From assembly GCA_029204225.1 (NCBI GenBank), contig CM055100.1, positions 48,822,877-48,886,876 on the forward strand: 64,000 nucleotides of DNA, given 5' to 3'. How positions within the stretch are numbered: position 1 is the first letter of the stretch; each line of letters opens with the position of its first letter. The DNA comes from Diphasiastrum complanatum. Taxonomy: Eukaryota; Streptophyta; Lycopodiopsida; Lycopodiales; Lycopodiaceae. A program made the translations under genes and the position numbers. Shown one piece after another: positions 22,656 through 34,425 of the stretch. Under the pieces are notes generated by a model. That model ran no database searches. It was not told the DNA's origin and saw only the letters and a program-made list of their open reading frames with translations.

Positions 22656-25560
22656 TTATGCTCCTATCAACATAGACTTCGAAATTAGGCCAAGATTAGA
22701 CCTCATCTTGATAAAGACATTCTTGAGTAGAGGCTTGGTGAGAAGATCTGCAACACAATTTAAAGATTTGACATGCTCCAGTGAGATCTCTCTCCCAATG
22801 ACTTTTTCTCTTACAAAATGATGAGCTACTTCGATATATTTGCTCCTTGCATGGAAGACTGGATTATTTGCAAGAGCCTGAGCAAAAATGTTATCATTCT
22901 TGATAATTGAAAGATCTTCATCTGCATAACACTTTAGCTCCAAAAGTAGTCTTTTGATCCATAAAACCTCCTTTGTTGTGGTTGTAAGAGATTTGTATTC
23001 AGCTTCACCGGATGATAAGGAAATAGTTGTCTGCTTCTTTGATAGCCAAGAAACCAAGTTCCCTCCAAGAAAAATAGTGTAAGCACTTGTGGATTTTCTA
23101 TCCAACCTGTCTCCTGCAAAATCTGAATCTGAAAAAGCAATCAAAGTCAGATCTTCTCCTTTGTAGAATAATTCATAATCCAAGGTAGAAGATATATACC
23201 TCAAGACTCTTTTAGCCAACTTCCAATGATATAACTTTGGATCATGCATGTGTTGACTTAGCTTATGAACAAAAAAGCTTAGATTAGGCCTAGTCACAGT
23301 TAACCATATAAGTGAGCCAATAAGACTCCTATAAAGAGTGATGTCCACAAAGGATTTTTCATCATCTTTCATGGAAACTTTTACAATGTGCTCCATAGGT
23401 GTATCTATGTCTTTACAGTTTTCCATTTGGAATTTCTTGAGCATGGAAAGTGCATATCTACTTTGTCTTATAAATGCATGACTTTTTCAAAAATCTATTT
23501 CAAGGCCTAGAATATAGTGAAGAACTCCTAAGTCATGCATCTTAAACTCACTACCAAGTGCAAGCTTAGTTTCTTCAACTAGCTTCTCATTATTTCCACA
23601 AAGAATGATATCATCTACATAGATGAGAAGAATAATTACAAAGTTATCTACAAACTTATAATACAGAGAAGGGTCATATTCACTTACAAAAAATCCGAGT
23701 GATATGAGATAGGAGTTGAGCCTTGAATACCAAGACCTTGGTGCCTGTTTTAGTCCATGCAGACTTTTGAAACAAAGACAAACGTTTTATTCATCACCTT
23801 CCTTCACAAAGCTTGGAGGCTGCTCCATGTAAATCTCCTCCTCAAGGTAACAATTGAGAAATGCGTTAGAAACATCAAGCTGGAACATACTCCAATTTTG
23901 AAAACATGCAAGAGATATGAGTATTTGAAATTGTTACCATTTTTGCAACTGGTGCAAAGGTATCTTCATAATCAAGACCTTTGATTTGTGAGTAGCCTTT
24001 GGCACAGAGTCTTGCTTTATACTTATTGATAGATCCATCATGATTATACTTGATTCTGAATACCCACTTACATCCAATCACATGCATGTTGTTTGGTAGC
24101 TCCACAAGCTCCCATGTGTTATTTGACATCAAGGCTTTAAACTCTTGGGTCATTTCTTCAACCCACTTCTCGAATTGAAGTGCTTCTTGGATATCCTTAG
24201 GCTCTTCATCTGATATGAAAAGTGCATGATAGGAAGTTTCACCTTCCACTTGCCTTCCTTCAGTATCATATGTGAGCCTGCTTGGCTCAGATCTTGCTCT
24301 TGTAGATCTTCTTGGTGTGGTAGCTTGAATTTGCTCCTCCTCAAGCCTTGGCCTCACCACTTCTTGAACATCATCAAGATTGATGATTGATCTTGCATGA
24401 GACTCCTTGACCTGTGCATCATCCAAGTTAAATTTCTGATCTTCATGGAAGATCACATCTCTACTAACAACATTCTTGTCAGTAGAGGGAAGATGTACTT
24501 TGTATGTTTTTTTAGTGCATATCCTACAGAAATTCCTTTAACAGCACTAGGATCTTCCTTCTTCCTAGTTTCTAGAGGCACATGCACAAAGCATACATAG
24601 CCAAAAATCCTAAGATGATCTACCTTAGGCTTTTTCTTATACAACATCTCAAATGGTATTTTTCCTCTTATTGCAAGAGTGGGAAGCCTATTACAAAGAT
24701 AGTTTGCACATGCAACTGCCTCTCCCCAAAACTCTTTAGGCAGAGAAGCTTCTAGCCTAATGGCTTTTGCACATTCACACAAAGTTCTATTTTTTCTCAC
24801 AACAACTCCATTTTGCTGAGGAGTATATGAACAAAAAAAAACTCTCTTTGAATGCCCTCTCTCTCACAAAGGTCTTTAAACTTATTGGAGATGTATTCTC
24901 CTCCACTATCACTTCAAGAAAACTGCTTTTCTACATAAGCTTTGAAAGTAAGAAAAACATCATAGACCATGGCTTTAGAAGACAACATACAGATCCAAGA
25001 ATATCTTGTATAATCAGCTACAAAGGAAACAAAGCAATTTGCTCCTCCTTTGCTCTTAGTTGATGAAAAATGAACATCAGAGTTCAAATGGTTGCTTTGT
25101 TGTGATGCTTGATCTAGGAAAAGGCCTTCTGTGTGATTTTGCCAACACATGTACTTCACAAGGTAGAAGCTCCTTTGACAGTGTCTTTGGTAGTCCAACA
25201 ACTTTTTCTTCCTTGACCATAGATTGCATGGCTTTGAAATTGGGATGTCTCAATCTCTTATGCCACATATCCTCTTGTAGAACCTTGGTCTCATAAGCAA
25301 TATCTGAAATGTTAGCACTCTCCCTAGAATCTAGTTTGTACAACTTACCAATTCCAGATCCTCTAGCAATAACTTCATTTTCTCTTGAGATCATACACTT
25401 GTCAACTTGGAACTTGACATCCAATCCACTATCAAACAACTATCCTACACTAATGAGATTCTTGGTCAATCTAGGTACATAAAGTACATCATGAAAGCAA
25501 AAAGATTTTGATGATGATGCATGCAGTGGAATACTACCTATTCCTTCAATCCTATTCCTT
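22656..25560 (-). pseudogene. Copia-2 integrase-RT-RNase H polyprotein (broken)
   Basis: Read from right to left. A protease C-terminal/pre-integrase block includes MWHKRLRHPNFKAMQSM near 25270. Integrase pieces are at about 25200-24453 (GANCFVSFVADYTRYSW, then NRTLCECAKAIRLEASLP). Reverse transcriptase starts near 24200 with NTWELVELPNNMHVIGCKWV. The catalytic YVDDII is near 23600. The RNase H has SWLSKKQTTISLSSGEAEY near 23020, and the frame ends at 22656. Breaks include a stop after LEIDF near 23490 and a frame shift near 23800. Order and residues are those of Ty1/Copia. The copy is more damaged than Copia-4. Confidence 0.85.
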
Positions 25561-25640
25561 CAATCAAAACACTAAAATCTCATTATTTACCATATGGCAA
25601 AACATGCCAACATTTCCCTACATGAGAGAGACTCGAAACT
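25561..25640 (-). repeat. LTR fragment of Copia-2
   Basis: CATATGGCAAAACATGCCAA and its surroundings repeat bases near 22195-22275 of the other LTR with a few substitutions. It joins the truncated polyprotein directly, so the 5' LTR and gag were mostly deleted. Confidence 0.6.
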
Positions 25641-26650
25641 TACAAATAAACATTGTTTTTTGATCTTCGAACATTGCATTTGTTAAAAAAATCAACAAAA
25701 ATACTAAAATGTAGATACCAACTTAATCTATTATTCTTTGAACCAGTGCTACATTTTAATATACTCTGAATATCAATATAAAGTCTAGATCGAAAACTTT
25801 CTGAAATTGCTGCATCAGGAGAAAATTCATTTCTCAATCAAAAAATCTAGTAGAGGATATGGCTCAAATCTACTCACTAAGCCATTTTTATTAGGAATAT
25901 AGGTGTGATTATAAAAAAAAACTCCTGATTCTAAAAGTGATTTTGGAGAACGACCTTTATATTTTAAAATACCAATATCCGAATGTATGAAATCAATTAT
26001 TCCTGCAATTGATTGAAATGTTTGCTATTCAATGAAATTTAATCGATACAAATCTACAAAACCAACAAAAATATCACAAGAAAAATTTAATTTAAAGAAA
26101 ATGATAATACTAAAGAGATTTGATTTGAATATGTACATACTAACCGAATACTTACAATTGCATTTTCTTCTATCATTTGGATTCAAATCTTGAATGTTGA
26201 GCTCTTTGTGAAGATAAGCATGCTGAACTAAAACTTTCGTGATAGATTGACCAACATGTGATACTTTGAAATCCATTATCCTGCATTTCCAAGAGCTTCT
26301 ATATGTTATCCGATCTTTTTTTTTTTTTTCGGAATGAGCCTTTTGCAGAGGGATGCATCCAAATCCATTGATATTTTTGATATGTTCTTGGTATCCATTG
26401 ATCTTCTGCATTTTTTTCATTGCAAATATTGATTGCATCAATGGTTCTTCTTGGTCTCCGATTATGTGTAGCCATTAGTCCAAATATGTGTATGCAAGCC
26501 GAGAACGGAGAGAATGAATAGAATGATAGGTATACCTAAGATTGACAATCCAAAATATGTCTATGGAAGCTAAGAACAGAGAGAATGAGAGGTATATCTA
26601 AGAATGACAAGAAGTTTTTAAACTACAAGGATTAATTAACTACAATTTAC
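25641..26650 (-). other. Unassigned, possibly decayed Copia DNA
   Basis: Short minus-strand frames include IIDFIHSDIGILKYKGRSP near 25960, which resembles the start of a Copia integrase (HSD followed by a Lys-rich stretch). The remainder, including a 138-codon frame at 26025-26441, has no motif I recognise. It could be the end of another old element. Confidence 0.3.
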
Positions 26651-26654
26651 GCTA

Positions 26655-27738
26655 TTGACGTCAAATCAACCTCGATTGTACAAATATGGGCAGCAAAGGA
26701 GTATTCGGCCAATAACTGTGGTCCAAACACAATCATTTGTTTCGCCTGACAAGATTTTTAAAAATCACAAAAATTTGGCCGGAAAAGACAAAAACAATTT
26801 CCGTCCGTCAACCATTGTTACAGTTCGTCACAGATGGACACCATTGATTGGGACACATAACCGTTGAAAGCATGCGAAGTCAAAAACATCATCTTGACAA
26901 AGGGCCCATTTTGAGTTCTAATATCTCCTAATGTGACGGGTCTACAAATGATGCATAATTTTTTTACCTCAGGACATGGAAAAGATGAGCATGACGGAGT
27001 GGGCGCGGTCATCAAGGGAACTTTCACTCACGAGGAGTCGAAACCAGACGGCTGGCCCTTGAAATGTGCAGTAGATGTGGTCGCATATCTGAAAAAAATA
27101 TTTAGGCCAAAAGGAGAAGGTCACAACTGCAGTACAAGAAGGATTTTCTGGCTGGTCAACAAGGATGAGGTGCAACGTGATAATGGGATTGTTAGCACAT
27201 CACAGGCTCATGCTCGTTCCATTGTATTGACAAATATTCCCAAGATAGTCCATGCTCACTACGGATGTCACACATTGTCATGTTTCCACGATTCATGTAC
27301 TGTAGGGCAATGGAAAAGATGCAGGAATAGACATCACGTGGAAGAGTGGAAATATATGTTTATCTTGCCATTGTCAGAGTCAGAAACAGCTAGCAGTGAT
27401 GAAGACGATGCTGGAGATAACGACGGTGCTTAGGATCCATGCCAATGCATAATGACACCAACCTGCCCATGTATGAGAGGAACCCTGATAGTTTGTGTGA
27501 CTTGTTGTCCACTAGGGACAATTTTGCGGTCAAAGCAGTAGAGAGGGAAGATGATTTCTACCTTCTTAAATGCACCAAGACAATGTACCAGGCAGCGATA
27601 GCACATAAGGATGTATGGCACAACATAATTGCTAGAGGAGGGAGAGTAGTTGAAGGCCTATACTATGGCCAAGTCGAAGACATGATCAATACATACCAAG
27701 AACCCACCAAGAATGAAAGTGATAGAAAGAAGGCGTGA
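26655..27738 (+). pseudogene. Gene remnant with a 'GHGK...DG' domain
   Basis: The main frame, 26933-27433, begins near the block NFFTSGHGKDEHDGVGAVIK. It continues with a DVVAYLKKIF helix, an ARSIVLTN segment and a Cys-rich tail (CHTLSCFHDSCTVGQWKRC), and ends in an acidic run. This recalls a family of uncharacterised plant and animal proteins with an FxTSHGKGxxDGxGGxVK motif followed by a small Cys cluster, often repeated in genomes and linked to transposons. That recollection is not a search result. A second frame (27439-27738, LLKCTKTMYQAAIAHKDVW) follows almost directly and may be the C-terminus. A 70-codon frame at 26655-26867 may be an upstream part. No start context or splice sites are clear, so it is scored as a remnant. 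Confidence 0.5.
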
Positions 27739-28460
27739 AGAGTGTTAGTCAAAATTTATGAAACATATGATTGTATCCTATTTCAGAATGTCACCACAAT
27801 GCTCCCTCCCATCAACACAATGCTCCCTCCCATCAGCATGGCCTTCATTGTGGATGTTTCAAGTCCAACAAAGAACCATTTATGGTACCATACCTTCAAC
27901 AGGGAAAAAACAAGAGCTACACCCCTTCCTAGAATTGGGAATGTTGACTATCTTTAACTCCACCAAAAATATTTTTTTTCTCTCTCAAACAACTTGCACA
28001 AAAACTAACATTGCTGAATTAATACTTTTTATTGAATTTTCATATATCCCAAATATGGAAGTAAAAGACACACAAATTGTGCTGATAAACACACAGGTTC
28101 AACTCAATAATGTTGAAAAAAACAGTGCCAAAAGTATCAAAATGAGATTCATGCACACATACAATACTACCAAATTCGAAGCAAAATAGTTTCAAATATG
28201 TCAGATCTGAACTCTCAAATCAAAGGAAGAACCAAAAGTCTTATTATGTACTTTCAACGTGTTTTGCCATAGTACCCAAGAACTCACATGATCGATGTGT
28301 AAAATAGTTTCTACTGATTAGTTAAGACTTCTAAAACCAATTATTGCTAAAGTATGGCCAACCAGTTTAAAACTAAAGACTGCCTATCATACCAAAATTG
28401 AAGAATAGAGAACCAAAGCTGGTACTCTGAAACATGAAAAGACTCAGAAACGTGTTATAA
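27739..28460. other. Space between two convergent gene remnants
   Basis: AT-rich, with a directly repeated CAATGCTCCCTCCCATCA near 27798 and 27819. A 143-codon plus frame (27758-28189) has no motif. Possible 3' untranslated DNA of the two flanking genes. Confidence 0.3.
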
Positions 28461-28469
28461 GTATAATTC

Positions 28470-30130
28470 TAGGATTCTCCAAAGTAACAAATACCGTTGT
28501 TGGGATACTCCAAGAATACCAAAGCAATCAGTTCCAAAAGAAACTTAATCTTTCCAAGTCCCTTGTGAGCCCAAGTCTTGGCCTCCTCGAGGATCTTCTC
28601 GCTGTGCACCCTGGTTTCACACAAAAGTTTTTGATGCTTATGGTTACAACAAAACATAATGGATGGTAAAAATGCCTACATGCAAACATGAATGATCCGA
28701 GAAGAAAGGTGGAGTCCAAAAACTCGTCACATGCAATGCAAAACCCTTGGCTTGGATATAGTCTGCTCCACCCACCATGTGGGGTCTTGGGAACAAAGTA
28801 AATCTGTGCCCCCAACCGATCCTCTCTTGCATGAGATTCAGAAAATCAGCGTGCCCTTGAGCATCCTTCCAATCTGACTCCAGCTTTTTGTATTCCCTCT
28901 ATAATGAAAATCCGAATTATTACAAAATAGCACCAAACAATAAACAACATTACCAAACAATAGCCAACCCTGTATATACTATACATTAGCTTCAAAACTA
29001 TCAAGCATTTTTTAAAAACTACCAAACAAAGCATAAAACTGCCAAACAGTACTAAAAAATGAATCTAGAAGTACCAAAAGTACCAAACAAGATATTAAAA
29101 GTATCAAATATTATATAGAAAATGCCAAACATTATTAAAAAACGAATCCAGAAGTACCAAAACATGAAAATTATTAAAAGTTCCAAAGGTTTCATTATAA
29201 TGACCACAACGCATTCATAAGCTTCAAAAGAACGAAAAGTACCAAACAGAAAAAAGAAGACTACCAAAAAATTTACCTCCTCCTCGACAACCTCTCTTTC
29301 GAGGGACTGCTTGCACTTCCACCTTTTTTAGCATGCGGCTGGTTAAATTGAGCTCATCATCCACTTCTTTTATCTCCTCTTCATTGGAAAGAGTCAGTGT
29401 CCGCAGCTCAACCAGGCGCTTCTCCAGCTCATGAATCTCGTCCTTGGTTACTTGGACGACCGTGTTTTCACCCTGCCTGACCAATAATTTTTTCTTCTTC
29501 TTCTGAATGCTATCCTTTAATTCTGACAGTCTTGCAAGCATCCTTCCTGATCTTTCTCTGACTCTCTTTGATTCATCGCCTCCACCTCAGGCATATTTCC
29601 TGGAGTGGATAGACCAGCGTGGGACACACTGTCCTCACCTCCGACCTTACTGGAGTGCTCTCTCTTGTCTCCAACTCTTGGCTGCCCACTTTGAGGGGGC
29701 TTGTTAGCCCTACTCCAATTTTCCAGCTTTTTCTGTAGGCCATCCTTCTTGTTGCTGCACATTGCAATCACATTTTCGCCAAATCTCGCCCATTCTATCT
29801 TGTGATAGACAGGGTCCAATTTGGTGGCCTTACAACACTCAAAGGCATAGCATTTGGCGAATCTGGTTGTGATTTCGCGTAGGAGGGAGGAGCCTGGTAC
29901 ACCTTGTGGAACAACATACGACAATCATCCACAAATTGTGGATGCAGTTGGTTAAAATATATCTTAACATTTTTTTTATATCCCAACTTGAAGATCTTTA
30001 GCCACTGACTGTTTCGCAGATCAGTGTCTAACAGGTCTTTTGCAAGTTTGCCCTCTAGGCTCAAGCCATATTCTTCATGAAGCTCCTCGGCTGAGTAACA
30101 GAACTTTCGCAGGATCGGGTACTCATTCAT
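28470..30130 (-). pseudogene. Spliced coiled-coil gene with RING-like Cys/His cluster, unknown family
   Basis: Minus-strand frames read as one gene. From 30130, MNEYPILRKFCYSAEELHEE opens a helical N-terminal domain. A shift near 29900 leads to CKATKLDPVYHKIEWARFGE and a polar linker. A second shift near 29530 leads to a strong coiled coil (KDEIHELEKRLVELRTL). A donor GTAAAT at 29269-29274 and an acceptor TTATAG near 28904 define an intron of about 360 bases. The next exon reads REYKKLESDWKDAQGHADFL. After a shift comes a Cys/His cluster (CIAC, 15 residues, CRHFYHPLC, then CVKPGC), which resembles a RING-type zinc site. The last frame ends near 28470. Clear splice signals suggest a former cellular gene, now broken by shifts. 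I do not recognise the family. Confidence 0.5.
28907..29268 (-). repeat. Intron rich in a TTTGGTA-type motif
   Basis: The intron contains many copies of ACTACCAAAC, AGTACCAAA and TGCCAAAC on the plus strand, the same short motif that fills 30180-30900 upstream of the gene. Confidence 0.6.
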
Positions 30131-30179
30131 TTATTTTTTTTGAAAAACAGAGTGTTCATTTTAACACAAACTGTTCACT

Positions 30180-30900
30180 ATAAATCCTCACATAGAAAGT
30201 ACCAAATAACCAAATAAAGTACTAAAAGAAGCTATACTTCCAAATTAAGTACCAGAAGCAGTTTTTTAGAATTCCAAGTTATGTACAAAAATCAGCTGAA
30301 GTACTAAATTAAGTACCAAAAGTAGATAAAGTACCAAAATACTAAATTAAAAACCAAAAGCAACTGATTACTACCATAATACCAAAAGAACCAAAAGCAG
30401 CTAAAGTACCAAAAGTACTAAATTAAGAACCAAAAGCAGCTGATTACCACCATAATACCAAAAGTACCAAAAGCAACTAAAGTACCAAGTTAAGTACCAA
30501 AATTACTAAACTACCAAAAGCAGCTAATTACTACCACAATAGCAGAAGTACCAAACTAAGTATCAAAAGTAACAAAGTACTACTTAAGTACCAAAAGCAG
30601 CTAAAGTACCAAAAGCAACTAAAGCACCAAGTTAAGTAAGTACCAAAAGCAGCTAATTACTACCAAAACTACCAAATTAAGTATCAAAAGTAGCTAAAGT
30701 ACTACTTAAGTACAAAAATCAGCTAAAGTACCAAAAGTAGGAAAGTACCAATTAAGTACCAAAAATAGCTAATTACTACCACAATATCAAAAGTACCTAA
30801 CTACGTACCAAAAGCAGCTAAAGTACCAAGTTAAGTATCAACAGTAGCTAAAGTACCAAATTAAGTACCAAAAATAGTTAAAGTAGCCAATTAAGATCTA
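30180..30900. repeat. Irregular array of AGTACCAAA-type motif
   Basis: About 720 bases are built from variants of AAGTACCAAA and CAAAAGCAGCTAAAGTACC with quasi-regular spacing of about 9-18 bases. Variants include TTAAGTACCAAAAGCAGCTA and CTAATTACTACCA. It lies directly upstream of the coiled-coil gene start at 30130. Confidence 0.8.
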
Positions 30901-31448
30901 AAACCAACTATAGTGCAGAAAGCAAGATAGCAATGTGAACTGATTATAGCAAAAAGCAACGATATCACTGCTAACAGAAAACAAGGATAGCACTGAACTG
31001 ATCATTTGGAGGGCAAAACATTTATGATCCAAATTCAAATTAGATAAAGTAGGTCCATGATTGTTAACTCGTGGGACCAAAGATGCCTTTATTGCATTAA
31101 CTTGTGGGACCTATCAAGCTCCAAAAAGTGAGAAATGTACTACCATAAGTATTAGAAATATAAATTATGAGTGATAAAATTCACAAAGATTGCCATATAC
31201 TACCAAACGGTACTATATAAAATGAGTTCTATTTTGTAATCTCAAATGTGCACTGGAGTAAAGAAATTTAGAGTAACAGATCTAAATCTTTGACTCAACC
31301 AATTGATCAAGAATCATCATATTTCCATATAATCTTCTAATGTCCATAAAGTATCAGTTTATGATTCTTCAATCATAACATTTAGAGTCTTATGATTCGT
31401 CAATCATAATTTACAGGATTCCAAAACCATACTTAATCATTAAAAGTG
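30901..31448. other. Unassigned DNA with possible LARD fragment
   Basis: No gene. Bases 31235-31320 resemble, in reverse, the LARD interior near 3270-3350; the shared string CTAAATTTCTTTACTCCAGTG occurs at 3318-3338. Two short palindromes (ATGATTCTTCAATCAT and ATGATTCGTCAATCAT) lie near 31360-31410. Confidence 0.4.
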
Positions 31449-32030
31449 TGAACTAGAAGAGAAGGTCTCTTAAAATTCTAAAGTTCCAGTCTTAAAAAAC
31501 AAGTCAACAAAATATTCATAAACATATCAATAGGAAATACAAAGCTTATCAAAGAAGTTACTCATTCAATTACAAAGCATTCCATCATAAGACAACATGA
31601 TGAGGGGTCAAGATGGGGACCCCCCCCCCGGAAGGACTTTTTTTTTTATATTATGCAAGACCAATTACATATACAGAGGATAGAATGGTTTAATAGTTTC
31701 TTGAAGTCTTTACAACATTTTGATTGCAAAAAGTTTAGATTCTAAAGAATCTCATAATCTTAAAAAGGGATTAGTTTTTGGCAAGAAATCATCAAGCATG
31801 GGATTTGAACTTGTTTTCATATGCATGCAAAAGTACGGACATCAAAATAAGAACATGCACGGTCATTGGACATGGGTTCCTTAGGCATGCAATTGTTTAA
31901 ACATCAATGGAAGAGCATGCATAGACATTTGACATAGATTTCCATGACATGCAAATGGTTAAGCATCAATGGAAGATCATGCATAGACTTTAGACATAGA
32001 TTTTCATGACATGCAAATGGTACTAGACAA
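31449..32030 (-). repeat. 3' LTR of Gypsy-2, truncated
   Basis: It starts TGAACTAGAAG on the plus strand and matches 35871-36470 through the string ACTAGACAACCATT, where the two copies diverge. The outer half of the LTR, with the microsatellite and TATA box, is missing here. A run of C residues near 31621 marks both copies. Confidence 0.8.
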
Positions 32031-32339
32031 CCATTTTCACTTTCAAGTTGTGTTTGCTTGGTTACAACATTGGGATTTCACCCAAGTGCATTTATTCTAT
32101 TGTAAAAGGTTAGTATATGTCCATCTTATCTTGCATAATATCCATCAATTCCTAGGCCTTTTTTTTCTAAGGGTTGCCCATCCCCAATCATAGTGGAGAG
32201 AGTCACAAAGGGTGATCAGTCCTTTGGTTTCTTCTCCAAATCTTTATAGACTCGATTGAGCCTTCCTTACATGGAATTTGTCATGGATTTTCCCAGTAAG
32301 AGGTAAGTCAAGTTCACATGTAACCTCATTGATTACTTT

Positions 32340-33474
32340 CTTGACTTTTAAAAAGTCCATAATACTTTTGGGCTAGGTTTGGGTATAGTTTCATACTATC
32401 CTTCTTTTTTCTGAGCCTTTTCTTTTCAAATTTTAGGAGAACTAGTTCCCCTCTTCGTACCTGATTGCCCACCGACGCATATTTGCACTCTTTTGTTGCT
32501 TTTATTGTGCCTTAGCAATGGATTGTTGAACCTTTGAAAAGGTATCTTGATAATCCTGCACAAATTCATCTGAGGCAAAAATCTTTTCTTTAGTCTTTAA
32601 CATAGAGGCAAGATAGGTTTTCCATACATTACTTCAAAATGTGCCTTACCAGTAGAAGAATGAACTGTGTTATTGTAAGCGAATTCTAGAATAGGAAGAT
32701 AGTGTTTCCATTGAATCTTTTGATCACCTACATAATTTCTTAACAAGTCTATGATGGTTCAATTGGTAATCTCACTTTGACCATCGGTTTGAGGGTGGAA
32801 GGAAGAAAAATATTTGAGAGTTGTTCCTAAGTTGTCAAAAAGGGCTCTCCAAAAGTTGCTGGTGAATCTTGTATCTCGATCAGATACTATCCTCTTAGGC
32901 AAACCATGAAGCCTAAAGATATGACAGATAAATAGATGAGCAGTTCAGGTCCTTTAAGCTTATTCTTACAAGGAATAAAATGAGCTTGTTTGCCGAATCT
33001 ATCAATGACAGTCCAAATCATTTCATTTCCATTTTTGGTTTTAGGTAGCCCAGAGACAAAGTCCATAGTAATATGTTCCAAGGGAGATTCAGGAATAGGC
33101 AATGGATGAAGTAGTCCTAGAGTCTTTAATCGTCACTCGTCCTTATCATGTTGACATACTAAACATGCATTTACATAATGTCTTGTGTCTCGATGCATGG
33201 TAGGCCAATAAAAGAACCTTTTTAAAGCTTCAAGAGTATGAGCTATTCCACTATGTCCCACATAAGGTGGATTATGGATTTCTTGAAGGATCTTGGTTCT
33301 AAAGGCCATGGGAATACATAGCTTATCTCCTTTGAATAAATATCCTTCTTTCAAGACAGTCTTTATGGCTTTGATCCTTCTCAAGTGTTTCAAAGATATG
33401 TTTGAAGTCTAAATCACTAGCATACATACCTTTCATGGGAATGAAGTCTTCATGATATGCTATGGAAATATGGT
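32340..33474 (-). pseudogene. Gypsy-2 integrase
   Basis: From right to left: the zinc-binding domain (33393-33133) has HNPPYVGHSGIAHTLEALKR and CLVCQ, the HHCC module. The catalytic core (33102-32887) has [19 protein letters not shown], with the first catalytic Asp in MDF, and [14 protein letters not shown]. Later core and C-terminal sequence continues to about 32340 in broken frames. A stop or shift separates the zinc domain and core near 33120. The copy is inactive. Confidence 0.8.
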
Positions 33475-34425
33475 TTATTTTGGGTATTCTTGATAATGCA
33501 TCGACGACTTATTATCCTTTCCTAGATGATGAATCAACTGAAAATGGAAGGTACTAAGATAGTTGGCCCATTGTAGATGTTTTTTTCGAATAAGTTGTTG
33601 AGTGAGAAAGTATATAAGGGTTTGATGATCTGTTTTAACCAAGAAATTATTTTCTAAAAGGTAGTGCTTCCATAACTTAAGGACAAGTATAGTAGCTAAA
33701 AGTTCTTTTTCATATATGTCATACTGTACTTCTGGCCCTTGAAGTCTTCTACTCTCATAGGCTACGACATGATCTTCTTGGTTTAAGACTGCTCCAATAC
33801 AATCAAGACTTGCATCTACTTCCACAAAGAAAGGCTTAAGAAGGTCGGGAATGATAAGGACTCCGGTGGTAAGGGCATGCTTTAAAGTATCAAATGCATT
33901 TTGCTCTTTCTTGTACCAATGGAATTTTACCCTCTTTTTTGTGAGTTCATGGAGTGGTGAGGCTATATGAGCAAAATGGCGAATGAACTTTCGATAATAG
34001 GAACATAAGCCTAGGAAAGACCGAACTTCATGATTATTTCTTAATTTAGGCCAATCTTGAACGACTTCTATCTTTGAAAGGTCCATTTGGATTCCCTCCT
34101 TAGAAATCATATGTTCTAAGAAGTGTATCTTTTCTAGGAAGAATTCACTTTTCTTCCCCTTAATGAGAAGTGAGTTTTCTTGTAGAGTTCTAAAGACGAT
34201 ATCTAGATGTCTTTTATGTTCTTCTTCATTTGCACTAAGACTAAGATATCATCAAAGAATGTTCTACTTTTGTCCAAGGAATTTGCATTCACATCAACAT
34301 CTTTATCCATAATTTGAACAAACAACAAGTAAGAAAATACTGCTTTCTTTAGTACTTTTGCTACTTGAATATAACTTACCAAAGAAATTGTTTGGCCACT
34401 ATGTCCTGCATGCACACTAATGGCT
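33475..34425 (-). pseudogene. Gypsy-2 reverse transcriptase (deleted) and RNase H
   Basis: The 211-codon frame 34110-33475 carries the RT thumb and RNase H: VRSFLGLCSYYRKFIRHFAH, then FFVEVDASLDCIGAVLNQED and the YEKELLATILVLKLWKHYL block. Upstream, 34425-34111 has FFDDILVLVQMKKNIKDI, the FDD form of the YxDD active site, and SEFFLEKIHFLEH. Between FDD and the protease most of the RT fingers and palm (more than 100 residues) are missing, so the enzyme cannot be complete. Confidence 0.82.

Noticed and set aside
31621-31650. C-run as a sign of an assembly gap or vector junction
   Set aside because: The same C-run occurs at the matching place in the other LTR of Gypsy-2 (near 36056), so it belongs to the element.
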